A stretch of 64,000 nucleotides of DNA from CAYLLN01 sp033762315. Lineage in GTDB: Bacteria; Planctomycetota; Planctomycetia; Pirellulales; Pirellulaceae. Each line of letters opens with the position of its first letter. The first letter of the stretch is position 1. The notes under the pieces are model-generated. The model ran no database searches. It saw only the letters and a program-made list of their open reading frames with translations, and was not told where the DNA came from. The position numbers and the translations under genes are program-made. The stretch is taken from positions 1 to 64,000 of the forward strand of contig JANRLS010000276.1 of assembly GCA_033762315.1 (NCBI GenBank), written 5' to 3'. Below are positions 42,321 through 51,300 of this stretch, one piece after another.

Positions 42321-43682
42321 ATGCCGCCCGCTTTTCGCTCGCCTCTGCGTTTGCTTCTCGCGCCGCTTCTGCTGATTAGCTCGCTGCCAGGGCTTGCCGC
42401 TGCCGACGAGGCAGTTCCCGAGAATCCGACGCCGCGGTGGTGGAAGGGAAATCTGCATACGCACACGCTGTGGAGCGACGGCGACGATTTCCCCGAAATG
42501 GTCGCCGAATGGTATCGGACTCGCGGCTACAACTTCCTGGCCCTTTCCGATCACAACGTGCTGGCCCAGGGCCTCAAGTGGATGAAGGCCGCCGATGTTT
42601 CCAAGCGCGGCGGCGAGACCGTGCTCCCCAAATATCACGCCCGTTTTGGCCCCGCTTGGGTGCAAACCCGCGGCGACGCAAAGGCCGGCACGCTTGAGTA
42701 TCGCCTCAAGCCGCTCGACGAATTTCGGGCCCTGGTCGAAGAGCGGGGCCAGTTCCTGATGATTCCGGCCGAGGAAATCAGCGATAAGGCCGAGGGGGTG
42801 CCGGTCCACATCAATGCCTCGAACCTTCGCGAGGCGGTGCAGCCGGTGGGAGGCGAAACGGTTCGCGAAACGATCACCAATAACCTGCGGAATGTCGAAG
42901 AGCAGGCCCTGAAGGCGGGACGCGAAATCCTGGCCCACCTGAACCACCCGAATTTCGGCTTCGCGGTGACGGCCGAGGACCTCGCCCACGCGGTGATCGA
43001 CCGGCATTTCGAGGTTTATAACGGCCATCCCGGCGTGGGACACTTAGGCGACGATCATCGGCCGGGCGTTGAGCGGCTGTGGGACATCGCCAATACGATC
43101 CGCCTCGTCGATCTGAATGCCGCGCCGCTGTTTGGCATCGCCACCGACGACAGCCATAGCTACCACGGCAAGCCCAAGGCGTCGCGCCCCGGTCGCGGCT
43201 GGGTGATGGTTCGCAGCACGCATTTGACGCCCGAATACATCGTCCGGGCGATCAAAGTCGGCGATTGCTACGCCAGCAGCGGCGTCACTCTCAAGGACGT
43301 GCGCTATGACGCCGAGAAGCGCGTGCTGGAGGTCGAGATTCAGCCCGACGGAGACGAAACCTTCACCACCGAATTCGTCGGCACGCTGCGGGGAACTTCG
43401 GCCGCCGGCGAGCCAACATTCGATAAGGACGGCAAAGCTCCCACGAAAGCTGGCAAGCCGCTGCGCGTGAGCCGGACCTATTCCAAGGAGATCGGCAAAG
43501 TGCTGGCCACCAGCACGGGGCTCACCGCGCGTTATGAGCTGACCGGCGACGAGCTGTATGTCCGGGCGGTTATCACTTCGAGCCTGCCGCCAGTCGATCC
43601 GTCGTTTGACGGTCAGAAGCAGCAAGCCTGGACGCAGCCGGTCGGTTGGAAGCTGGCCGAAATGACTCCGACTAAGGAATAG
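42321..43682 (+). CDS. Exported PHP-domain phosphoesterase-like protein
   Basis: The 453-residue protein starts with a signal peptide (LLLAPLLLISSLPGLAAAD) and then the PHP metal-site motifs GNLHTHTLWSDGDDFPEM, LALSDHN, IPAEEISDKAEGVPVHIN and AHLNHPNFGFAV, with a further His near GIATDDSHSYHG. PHP proteins bind two or three metals and hydrolyse phosphoesters. A signal peptide makes this an extracytoplasmic member, as seen in CehA/McbA-like hydrolases. The C-terminal 130 residues form a beta domain. ATG 42321 is chosen because it begins the signal peptide; upstream codons are not protein-like. Confidence 0.85.
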   Translation: MPPAFRSPLRLLLAPLLLISSLPGLAAADEAVPENPTPRWWKGNLHTHTLWSDGDDFPEMVAEWYRTRGYNFLALSDHNVLAQGLKWMKAADVSKRGGETVLPKYHARFGPAWVQTRGDAKAGTLEYRLKPLDEFRALVEERGQFLMIPAEEISDKAEGVPVHINASNLREAVQPVGGETVRETITNNLRNVEEQALKAGREILAHLNHPNFGFAVTAEDLAHAVIDRHFEVYNGHPGVGHLGDDHRPGVERLWDIANTIRLVDLNAAPLFGIATDDSHSYHGKPKASRPGRGWVMVRSTHLTPEYIVRAIKVGDCYASSGVTLKDVRYDAEKRVLEVEIQPDGDETFTTEFVGTLRGTSAAGEPTFDKDGKAPTKAGKPLRVSRTYSKEIGKVLATSTGLTARYELTGDELYVRAVITSSLPPVDPSFDGQKQQAWTQPVGWKLAEMTPTKE

Positions 43683-43704
43683 CCGCTCGGCTATGGGGGT
43701 TTTT
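43679..43704. terminator. Intrinsic terminator between convergent genes
   Basis: ATAGCCG-CT-CGGCTAT overlaps the stop codon of the PHP-domain gene and is followed by GGGGGTTTTT. The stem plus T5 fits a rho-independent terminator for the plus-strand gene. Nearby GCGGCCGC elements at the end of the sigma-factor gene may assist on the other strand. Confidence 0.55.
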
Positions 43705-43712
43705 CGCGGCCG

Positions 43713-44300
43713 CTATTTCGCGGCCGCATCGAGCCCTTGGCCGACGCGGCGCATCTTGGCCCGGGCCTTGCTTAGCGTGGGGCCGATGCTGTTTTCGGGA
43801 ACGCCGGTTTGCTGGCTGATTTCGCCGTACGACTTCCCTTCGAGATGAAACAGCCGGACGATGTCGGCTTCGTCGCCGCGCAGCTCGTCGAGCATTTTTT
43901 GCACTTCCTCACGATTGCCGCATCGCTCTTCGACCGAGCCATTTTCGGGCGCGGGGAGCTCGTCCAAATCGGAAGTGTCGTGCTGGTTGGCAATGATCCG
44001 GCGCTTGAGCAGTTCGCGAACCACGACGCGGCGGGCGACCACGGCCAGATACGTTGCCAGGCTGCTTTGACCGCGAAACCGCCGCAGGACGGCGAAATCG
44101 TCGGCCAAAATGGCAACGAACACGTCGGCCGACAGGTCTTCCATGTCGTGCGGGGTGATGCCAATCGAACGGGACTGCGTGGTGTGGTTGACGACATGCA
44201 CCACGAGGCCGAGGAAGCGATCCACGAAATCTTCCCACGCCCGCGGTTGGCGAGCCAGGCAGCGCTGCAGCAGTTGCCGGTCAATTTCGGAGAAGGCCAC
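43713..44300 (-). CDS. ECF-type RNA polymerase sigma factor
   Basis: The 195-residue product (210 if started at ATG 44345) carries region 2 (MEDLSADVFVAILADDFAVL and RRFRGQSSLATYLAVVARR) and region 4 (DEADIVRLFHLEGKSYGEIS, VPENSIGPTLSKARAKMRR) of sigma-70-family extracytoplasmic-function factors. It directs RNA polymerase to a set of stress or signalling promoters. I chose GTG 44300, with GAGG about 10 bases upstream, because SEIDRQLLQRCL is the usual N-terminus of such planctomycete proteins. No anti-sigma gene lies next to it. A good promoter candidate precedes it at 44373-44401. Confidence 0.88.
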   Translation of the reverse strand: MAFSEIDRQLLQRCLARQPRAWEDFVDRFLGLVVHVVNHTTQSRSIGITPHDMEDLSADVFVAILADDFAVLRRFRGQSSLATYLAVVARRVVVRELLKRRIIANQHDTSDLDELPAPENGSVEERCGNREEVQKMLDELRGDEADIVRLFHLEGKSYGEISQQTGVPENSIGPTLSKARAKMRRVGQGLDAAAK

Positions 44301-44372
44301 GCGTGAGAACCTCGCGACGTGCCGTTTGCCACGGCAGTGCCCCAATGCCAGCGAAACCCTGGCTGTTTATGT

Positions 44373-44401
44373 ATTTTACGTTCCCTGCTGGCACGAAACA
44401 A
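44373..44401 (-). promoter_or_regulatory. Sigma-70-like promoter of the ECF sigma-factor gene
   Basis: On the minus strand TTGTTT and TAAAAT are separated by 17 bases (4/6 and 5/6 matches). Transcription would start near 44366, 66 bases before the GTG at 44300 or 21 before the ATG at 44345. Confidence 0.5.
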
Positions 44402-44513
44402 GCTGAACGTGCTCCGGGCAAAATTGCGGTTTTCAGCGGGTGACGGCAAGTGGCGTTCAGCGGGGGGCTGGTTTTGCCGCCGGGGCCGGTAGTTTGCGCC
44501 TCCGCGCGACTGC

Positions 44514-44542
44514 TTGACAGCCCCGCCGCCGGCTACTACGAT
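44514..44542 (+). promoter_or_regulatory. Sigma-70-like promoter of the ferredoxin gene
   Basis: TTGACA (6/6) and TACGAT (4/6) are separated by 17 bases. The predicted start near 44550 gives a leader of about 165 bases to the ferredoxin ATG. Confidence 0.5.
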
Positions 44543-44716
44543 TCGCGACGTTTTGATGCCGAAGGTGTTGGCGCGTAACGATTTGCCGCCGCTTGTGGGC
44601 TGGGCAAAACTAGCCGCGCCACGCTAAAATCCGGCTATCACGGCGGCTGCACGCGATGACAGCCGCCGGCCCCGATGAGCATCGCAAGAGCCGCTGGATG
44701 TGGAGGAAATGGCTGT

Positions 44717-44995
44717 ATGGCGCACATCGTTTGCCAACCGTGCTTTGGTTGCAAGTACACCGATTGCGTGGTGGTCTGCCCCGTCGAATGCTTTTACGAG
44801 GGGGAGCAGATGCTTTACATCCACCCCGATGAATGCATTGACTGCGAGGCCTGCGTCCCCGAATGCCCCGTCGAGGCGATCTTCCATCAAGACAACGTGC
44901 CGGAAGATCAAAAGCCGTTCATCGAACTGAACGCCGAAATGGCCCCGCAATTGCCCGTGATTACCGAGAAAAAAGAGCCGCTTGCCGGGCACTAG
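44717..44995 (+). CDS. fdxA: 7Fe/8Fe-type bacterial ferredoxin
   Basis: The 92-residue protein has HIVCQPCFGCKYTDCVVVCP near the start and ECIDCEACVPECPVEAIF later, the cysteine pattern of FdxA-type ferredoxins with one [3Fe-4S] and one [4Fe-4S] cluster (or two 4Fe). It is a soluble one-electron carrier. ATG 44717 with GGAGG about 10 bases upstream is preferred over an in-frame start 42 bases earlier that adds a Gly/Cys-rich leader. It is monocistronic by position, with its own promoter candidate and a hairpin after the stop. Confidence 0.9.
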   Translation: MAHIVCQPCFGCKYTDCVVVCPVECFYEGEQMLYIHPDECIDCEACVPECPVEAIFHQDNVPEDQKPFIELNAEMAPQLPVITEKKEPLAGH

Positions 44996-45318
44996 GTGTT
45001 TGGCCGGGCGAAAGCACTCTCAGCATGTCGGTCGCGCGATTCCATTGTCGCGCGTCTTTGCGAATTTTATCGCCATGCTCATTTCGTGGGGCGGTCGAAC
45101 GTCTGCGCTGCACGCTTCGCCGCGCTGCGATCGCGACTTCACCCCGTTGCTATCGGCCGCAAAGTTTCGGCAAGCGCTGCAAGTTGTCGCCGCTCGGCGA
45201 TCTCGCGCGAAATTCTCTCGCGAAACAACTTGTGGCCCGTCGCGATTCGGCGGTAGGATGAACTACGTCGTTGGCAGCCACCGCGGCGAGCCAAATCCGG
45301 GTGAGTACGAAGGACGAA
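44996..45318. other. 323-base spacer after the ferredoxin gene; no gene seen
   Basis: Open frames in this stretch are Arg/Ala/Ser-rich and lack ribosome sites, so I call no gene. A hairpin at 45033-45054 is a terminator candidate. The AAGGA that serves the next gene is at its right edge. Confidence 0.5.
45033..45054 (+). terminator. Hairpin after the ferredoxin gene
   Basis: CGCGCGA-TTCCATTG-TCGCGCG is a perfect 7-bp stem with an 8-base loop, 37 bases after the ferredoxin stop and followed by TCTTTGCGAATTTTA. The T-rich tail is broken, so strength is uncertain. Confidence 0.4.
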
Positions 45319-45633
45319 ATGATGATCCACTATTCGTGCGACCGCTGCAAACGAACGATCGATCCCGACCAGGCGCTGCGCTACGTGGTGCGGATCGAGG
45401 TGGAGGCGGTGATGGATTCGCCGCAGTCGGGCGAAATGAACGACGACCGCGATCATCTGCTCGAAATTGACGAAATTCTCGAGCGCGTCGATGCCTCGCA
45501 GTGCCCCGAAATCAGCGAAGACATTTATCAGCAGCGGCGCTACGACCTTTGCCCCCAGTGTGCCCGCAAGTTCATGCAGAATCCGGTCGGCCGCGAGAAG
45601 AAGCCAGCTCCCGTCGGCTTCAATCCGAATTAG
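45319..45633 (+). CDS. Small zinc-ribbon-like protein
   Basis: The 104-residue protein opens with HYSCDRCKRTIDPDQ and closes with RRYDLCPQCARKFMQNP, giving two CxxC knuckles that can form one zinc ribbon around an acidic centre (MNDDRDHLLEIDEILERVDA). Small ribbons of this kind bind nucleic acid or act as adaptors; no specific family is recognised. The preferred start is ATG 45319 after AAGGA; an in-frame start at 45271 would add 16 residues. The next gene begins six bases after its stop. Confidence 0.7.
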   Translation: MMIHYSCDRCKRTIDPDQALRYVVRIEVEAVMDSPQSGEMNDDRDHLLEIDEILERVDASQCPEISEDIYQQRRYDLCPQCARKFMQNPVGREKKPAPVGFNPN

Positions 45634-45639
45634 TCCCGC

Positions 45640-46191
45640 GTGGCGACTTTCCGCGTGCGCCGGCGGCCCACCATGCGGCTGGTGCTGGGAATGCTGATCG
45701 CTGTTGGGTTGGTCTCCTGGCTTTTGATCCGGTACTGGCGGGCGCGAGAAACACCTCGCCAGGGGCGTCTTTCCGCTGCCTCGGCCACGCAACTTCTGGT
45801 CGCCGGCGATTGCGAGTTGATCGGCATCGTCGATGGCCGCACGCTGCTGGTCCGGCAAGATGAGCGCGAATTCGAGGTGCGACTCCTTGGCGTGGCCCCA
45901 CCGGAGGGACCCTTCGCCGAGGTAGCCCGGCAAGCGCTGGCGGCGGAAGCACCACTTGGCCCCGCGTTTCTGGAGTTCGATAAGCGCCGCTCGGCCGACG
46001 ACGGCACCTGGCTGGCCTATGTCCACATTTCGGGGCGGCTCGTGAATCTCGCGCCCCTGCGGGCGGGCGGTTGCCGCCATGAGGCGTATCCCGGCGATTC
46101 CTTAACCATCGCCCGCCAGCTGCGCAGCGCCGAGGCCAGCGCGCAAGCCGAGCGGCTGGGCCTGTGGCAAGCGGTTACCGCGCCCGAATAG
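45640..46191 (+). CDS. Membrane-anchored SNase-like protein, probably inactive
   Basis: The 183-residue protein has one N-terminal membrane segment (LVLGMLIAVGLVSWLLI) and an OB-like staphylococcal-nuclease-type domain: IGIVDGRTLLVRQD, VRLLGVAPPEGPFAEVARQ, DGTWLAYVHISGRLVNLAPL. The first arginine and the PE glutamate of the SNase active site are kept. The second arginine (GR in DxxGRxLAYV) is Thr here, so nuclease activity is doubtful. The start may be GTG 45640 or ATG 45673, which gives a shorter tail before the membrane segment. It follows the zinc-ribbon gene directly. Confidence 0.6.
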   Translation: MATFRVRRRPTMRLVLGMLIAVGLVSWLLIRYWRARETPRQGRLSAASATQLLVAGDCELIGIVDGRTLLVRQDEREFEVRLLGVAPPEGPFAEVARQALAAEAPLGPAFLEFDKRRSADDGTWLAYVHISGRLVNLAPLRAGGCRHEAYPGDSLTIARQLRSAEASAQAERLGLWQAVTAPE

Positions 46192-46322
46192 CCACTCCTT
46201 CCCGTTCGTCGCATTGTTTTCGCGTGGGGCGTTCAATTCGCGCGGCTGGCGACTAGAATCGGGGTGGATTATCTTGTCGGCACTTATCCAGGCACGCACC
46301 TCGGCGAAAGCTCCCCGCGCGG

Positions 46323-46973
46323 ATGAACACTCAGTTTTTCATCGACCTGCTGAATGACTACATCGTCTATGGAGTCATGGCGCTCGACGCCCTGTGGGGA
46401 CTCTACTGCATTCTCGTCGTTTACATGCGAATCGCCCAAAAGCGATTTCGCACCAATGCCCGGCAAGACGAGTGGCTCGACGCCCTCGATCAGCCGCTGC
46501 GGCGGGGAGAGTTCGCGGCGGCGGCGGAGCTGTGCGAGGGGGACCGGCGTGCGATTCCGCAACTGGCGGCCATTGCCTGTGCCCACTCGCACCTGGAAAC
46601 GGAGCAGGTGCAGGAATTACTGGTGGATCGATTGCAGCGCGACGTGCTATCGGACCTCGAACATCGCGTGAGCTGGATCAACAACGTCATCAAAACGGCT
46701 CCCATGCTGGGCCTCTTGGGCACGGTGCTCGGCATGATGGCGGCCTTTGGTAAACTGGCCTCGCAGAAGAACGTCAACCCCGCCGACCTCGCCGAGAACA
46801 TCAGCTTCGCCCTGATTACGACCGCCATTGGCCTGGGAATCGCCATTCCGGCCACCGTGTGCGTGGCAAGCATCAATGTCCGCATCCGCAAGCTGGAGGA
46901 GCAAGTCGGCAGCGGGCTGGTGCGGCTGCTCGATAGCTTCGCCGCCGGCAAACACGCGACGCGGAGCAAATAA
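46323..46973 (+). CDS. ExbB/TolQ/MotA-type proton-channel subunit
   Basis: The 216-residue protein has three membrane segments: YIVYGVMALDALWGLYCILV, TAPMLGLLGTVLGMMAAFGK and LITTAIGLGIAIPATVCVAS, with the large cytoplasmic loop between the first two, as in ExbB/TolQ. The GLLGTVxGMxxxF motif is the family signature. With an ExbD-type partner it couples proton flow to work across the periplasm. A TAGAAT (46254-46259) in the upstream 130 bases could be a -10 box. It is first of a six-gene co-directional run, and a GTG-started ExbD gene follows two bases after its stop region. Confidence 0.88.
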   Translation: MNTQFFIDLLNDYIVYGVMALDALWGLYCILVVYMRIAQKRFRTNARQDEWLDALDQPLRRGEFAAAAELCEGDRRAIPQLAAIACAHSHLETEQVQELLVDRLQRDVLSDLEHRVSWINNVIKTAPMLGLLGTVLGMMAAFGKLASQKNVNPADLAENISFALITTAIGLGIAIPATVCVASINVRIRKLEEQVGSGLVRLLDSFAAGKHATRSK

Positions 46974-46974
46974 C

Positions 46975-47445
46975 GTGGCGCTCCAGAAAAAGTCGATCCT
47001 GCGTCCGCGCAAGCCGCAAGAAGAAGCGGAGATGGACATCACGCCGATGATCGACTGCACGTTCTTGTTGCTGATCTTCTTTCTCGTCGCCTCGCGCATC
47101 GATGCCCCGCTCGCCATTGATTTGCCCGCCGCCCGGCATGGGACGGCGGTGGTTATCAAGGATTCGGTGGTGCTGACGGTTGCCAAAGGAAGCGATGGCC
47201 AGGTGCTGATCTACAAGGGGGACAACCCGGATCGGCGATACCTCGTCGAGGGCTTGAATCCCGTCGAGCAGGACGAGGCGATTGCCCGCTACATCGAGGA
47301 ACAGATCACGGCCGCCCCCGCGAAAAAATATGTCCTCATCAAGGGAGAAAAAGGGGTGCTGCAGCGCGACATGAACCGGGTCGAAAAAGCGGCCGGCAGG
47401 GCCAATGTCGAGCAGCTTTTCGTCGGCGTCTTGGAAGCGAAGTGA
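46975..47445 (+). CDS. ExbD/TolR-type protein
   Basis: The 156-residue protein has a short cytoplasmic stretch (RPRKPQEEAEMDITP) and the single membrane helix MIDCTFLLLIFFLVASRID, with the proton-carrying Asp at its N-terminal end, as in ExbD/TolR. The periplasmic part is about 110 residues (RYIEEQITAAPAKKYVLI matches the TolR-like alpha/beta domain). GTG 46975 is the start that puts the helix in the usual place. It partners the upstream ExbB-like protein. Confidence 0.88.
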   Translation: MALQKKSILRPRKPQEEAEMDITPMIDCTFLLLIFFLVASRIDAPLAIDLPAARHGTAVVIKDSVVLTVAKGSDGQVLIYKGDNPDRRYLVEGLNPVEQDEAIARYIEEQITAAPAKKYVLIKGEKGVLQRDMNRVEKAAGRANVEQLFVGVLEAK

Positions 47446-47452
47446 GGTCGCC

Positions 47453-48253
47453 ATGCGGTTTGTTTGCCCGCACTGCGGCACCCCCTACAAAGTTTCGGAG
47501 CAGGCCATCGGCCGGCGAATTCGCTGCCCGAAATGCTCGGAAATGGTCGAGGTGACCGCGCCGCCCGTCCCTTCGCCGCCGGCGGTTCCCGCGGCCGCTG
47601 CGACCGCACTCGTCCCGCCGGCGCCCGGCGTGGCGATTCCAGCGGCCTGCCCGCCGATTCCGCAAGTTGCCATGCAGCCCGCCGCGGTCGCCACTTTGCC
47701 GGAAACCGCCGACACCGCCGAACCGCCGGCCGAGATGCAAGACGTGCCGGTCGAAGAACGATTGCCTCCCCGTTCGCGTCGCCTTTCGCTCGGCCGCAAG
47801 GGGGGCTCGCAAGAGGCGGACATGGACATGACCCCGATGGTCGATGTGACGTTTCTCTTGCTCATCTTCTTCATGGTCACCGCCTCGTTCACCATGCAGA
47901 AATCGCTGAATGTTCCCAAGCCCGAAAGCGACGAGCCGAGCACCGCCGCCCAGTCGATTCAAGATTTTCAGGAAAACCCCGACTATGTGGTCGTGCGTAT
48001 TGATTCGTACAACACCTACCACCTCAGTGCCGCCGCTTGGGACGACGAAGTCGAAGCCCCCAGCGAGCTCGAACTGCTGGTAAAATTGCGGCAGGCCCGC
48101 GCGGGAGACAGCCGCGGCCGCGTGCCGACGAAAATGCTGGTCATCGCCAGCGGCGGGAGCACCCACGAACGGGTGGTCACCGCGATTGATGCCGGGAATG
48201 ACGTGGGGATGGAAGAGGTTCAGCTTTTGACCGTGGAAGACGACGACCCGTAG
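47453..48253 (+). CDS. ExbD/TolR-type protein fused to an MJ0042 zinc ribbon
   Basis: The 266-residue protein begins with an MJ0042-type zinc ribbon (FVCPHCGTPYKVS and IRCPKCSEMVEV, two CxxC pairs) and a Pro/Ala linker. Then comes an ExbD core: QEADMDMTPMVDVTFLLLIFFMVTASF, with the proton Asp retained, and a periplasmic alpha/beta domain. It is the second ExbD of the operon, and the cytoplasmic zinc ribbon is absent from ordinary ExbD proteins. GTGAGG precedes the ATG by about 6 bases. Two different ExbD proteins with one ExbB suggest a hetero-complex or two machines. Confidence 0.85.
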   Translation: MRFVCPHCGTPYKVSEQAIGRRIRCPKCSEMVEVTAPPVPSPPAVPAAAATALVPPAPGVAIPAACPPIPQVAMQPAAVATLPETADTAEPPAEMQDVPVEERLPPRSRRLSLGRKGGSQEADMDMTPMVDVTFLLLIFFMVTASFTMQKSLNVPKPESDEPSTAAQSIQDFQENPDYVVVRIDSYNTYHLSAAAWDDEVEAPSELELLVKLRQARAGDSRGRVPTKMLVIASGGSTHERVVTAIDAGNDVGMEEVQLLTVEDDDP

Positions 48254-48327
48254 CACCCAACCAACTCGCCGGTCCATTCCGCTAGCCAGCAGCCAGTTCC
48301 GCCAGCCAATTGACGAGGCAACCCGAG

Positions 48328-51300
48328 ATGTCGGCGACCAAGGTACTCGATCAAGCCGAGAAGCAAGGGCTGCTCGACGCGAAAGCGATTGCCGAGCTGC
48401 GCAAACAGGTGGCCGAGTCGCGGTTCGTGGTGACCCCCGAAGCGATCGCCAAGGTGCTGGTCGATCATGGCCATCTGACGGCATTCCAGGCCCGCAAGCT
48501 GGTCGCCAGCGCTCTGGGCGAAGCCCCCCCGGCTCCCGAAGCCGCTACACCAGCCGCTGCAGCCCCCAAACCGCCCCCCAAAGCAGCTCCGCCAGCCGCC
48601 GCAAAACCAGTCCCGAAGCCGGTGGACGAATTCGGCTTGGCCGACGATGGCAGCGCGGAAGACGACGACCTGGTGATGCTCGAAGCGGTTCCCTCCGCGC
48701 CGAAGCCCGCCCCTCCCAAGCCGAAGGCCACTCCTTCCGCGCCCAAACCGGTCAAACCCGCTCCCAAGCCCGCGCCGCCGCCACCCGCCGCTCCGCCGGA
48801 AATCGAGGTGGTCGATCTGGAGCTGTTGCCCGCTCCCGCCGGCGGACCAATCCCCCAGCCTGCCGCCGTGCCGCTCGCTGCCGCTCCCGCGGTCGCACCC
48901 GCGCCGCTGGCCGATCCGTTTCTCGATCCTAACGCGGGGCTGGCTCCGCTGCCCGCCGATGCTGGCCTCGCGCCGCTCGATTCGCTGGGGGGACTCGACC
49001 CGCTGAGCGCGCCCCCTAGTGCCGATGGCCAACCGGCTGCTGCCGCTCCGAAAGCGAAAAAAAGGCCGAAAAATGTTTGGGATTCCCCCCTTCTGCTCAT
49101 CGGTGGTGGGGGGCTCGGCGTGCTGGTCGTCGCTTTCGTGGCCCTTTTCTATGCCCTCACGCGCGGCTCCGCGGCTGAGCTATTCGAGAAGGCCGAGGAA
49201 GATTATCGGAGCGGCTCGTACACGAGCGCGCTCGCCCTGTACGAGCAGTTCCTGAAGAAGTATCCCGACGATCCGAGTGCCAGCCTCGCCCGCGTTCGCG
49301 GCGGCATGGCCCGATTGCGGCAAGTGACCGACGACGGCAAAAATCCGCGTCTGGGCCTGCAAACCGCCAAGTCCGTCCTGCCGACGATCGAGAACGAAGA
49401 GAAATTCGCCGAGGCCCGCAGCGAGCTATCGATCATCCTCCCCGACATCACCGATGGCTTCGCCACCCAAGCCGCCGAAACCGAGGACACCGGCAAGCGG
49501 ATCGAGCTGGTCAAACTGGCCAGCGATGCCTTCGAGCTCGTCAACAATCCGGCCTACATCCCCGCTTCGCTCCGCAAGGACCGCGAAAACCGGATCGCCG
49601 CGATCAACGACAAGCTCAAGGTTGCCCAGCGGAGCATCGATCAGGATAAGGAGCTCGCCGCCGCCATCGCCGGCATTGGCGAAGCCGAAACCAAGGGGGA
49701 CACCGCCGCCGCCTATACGATTCGGACCGACCTGCTGAAGCGCTATCCGGCGTTGGAAATCAGCCCGCTCTTGCTCGAGGCGATTCGCAAAGTTGGCGAT
49801 AAAGAGCGCGCGCTCGTCCAGCTCGGCGGCGAAACCTCAGCCCCGGCGACCGACGATCCGCAGCCCGCCGCCACCCGCGTCGTGCTGGCGGTGCGAGCTG
49901 GTCCCGCGCCGGCCGCCGCGCCGGCGAAAATCGCCTTCCTCCTGGTTGAAGGGGCCGTTTACGGGATTGATATCGCCAGCGGCAAAGTGCTCTGGCGGCG
50001 GCATGTCGGCTACGAAACGACAGTCCACCCGCAGCCGATCGCCCGCGACGACGGTGCCGATGCCTTGGTGGTCGATGGCCGCCGGCAGGAGCTATTGCGC
50101 CTCGCCGCGGCGACTGGCAAGGTTATGTGGCGGCAAACCATCGGGCAGCCCTTCTTCGCACCGGTCATTGCAGGCGGCGAGGCGATTGTCACCACGCGGC
50201 AAGGGCGAATCCGGAAGATCGATTTGGCTGGCGGCAATGTCGCTCAATCGGCACAACTTCCCCAGGGCGCAAGCTGCCAGATCGCGTTCGAGGCCCGTCC
50301 GCCGCGAATCGTGCAACTTGGTCAGCATTCGACGATTTTCCTCCTCGCGGCTGATTCGCTCGCCTGCACGGGCACCTACTATCTCGGCCATAAGGCGGGC
50401 TCGATTTTCGTGCCGCCGGTCGCGATTCTCGAGCATTTGCTGGTGTTCGAATCCCCTTCGGACGACCACACGCTCATGCACGTGCTCGCCCCTGGCGATG
50501 GCAAGGGGATGGTTCCCCTCGGCCAGCCGCTGCGGCTCAAGGGGCGGGTGGTGACGCCAGCGGTCGTGGCGGGGCGGCGGGCGGCAATTGTCACCGATCT
50601 GGGGCAAGTGGTCGTTTACGAAATCGATCCTTCCGACGCCAAGCAGCCCTTGCGGCAAATCGCCGCCCTGGAGCCGAGCGAACGAACGCCGACCCCCGCT
50701 TATTACACGGCCGATGCGAACCGCCTGTGGGTGGTTGGTCGGCGGGCCAATCTGATCGAGATTCAGAGCTCACTGCAGCAACTGGCCCGCAAATGGACCC
50801 TGCATCAAGACGATGCATTCGTCGCGCCGCCGCAGGCATTTGGCGAGATTTTGATTCATGCTCGTCGCCGCCCCGGCGGCGCGGCGGTGATTGTCGAAGG
50901 TTGCCAGGCCGGCGATGGCAAGACGCTCTGGACCACCGACCTCGCGGTTCCCGTCGTTTCGCTCGTCGCCGCCGAGCCGCGCCCGGCGCTCGACGCGATC
51001 ACGCGGCAGGGGCGGGTGTTCACGATCGCCAGTGCCCAGTTGCAGGCCCGTTATGTCGATGTGCCGGTCTTTCCACTTCCCGCAACGGCTCGCGGGGCGA
51101 TCTGGCCCGCCGTCGCTCGCTCGCGCGATGGGAAGCAAGCCGCCTGGACCGAGCCGCTCCCCGGCGGCAAGTTGTTTGCCTACGACGTAGCCGCTGGCTC
51201 GGTGCCCACTAGCCTCGCACTCGCGAATGGCACCGACGAAGCCGCCGCGCCGGCGGTCCTGTGGGGCAATCGGCTGCTGGTGCCGGTGAAAAGTGGCAAG

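Larger units (their letters stand above)
44301..44716. other. 416-base divergent spacer between sigma factor and ferredoxin genes
   Basis: It contains back-to-back promoter candidates (minus strand 44373-44401, plus strand 44514-44542) and no convincing gene. The upstream extension of the sigma-factor frame to 44345 is possible coding sequence. The segment near 44320-44343 is a small inverted repeat (GTGCCGT...ACGGCA). Confidence 0.5.

Noticed and set aside
44390..44405. A TGGCACG-AAAC-AAGCT possible sigma-54 site near the sigma-factor gene
   Set aside because: The -12 element reads AAGC instead of TTGC, so only the -24 half fits.
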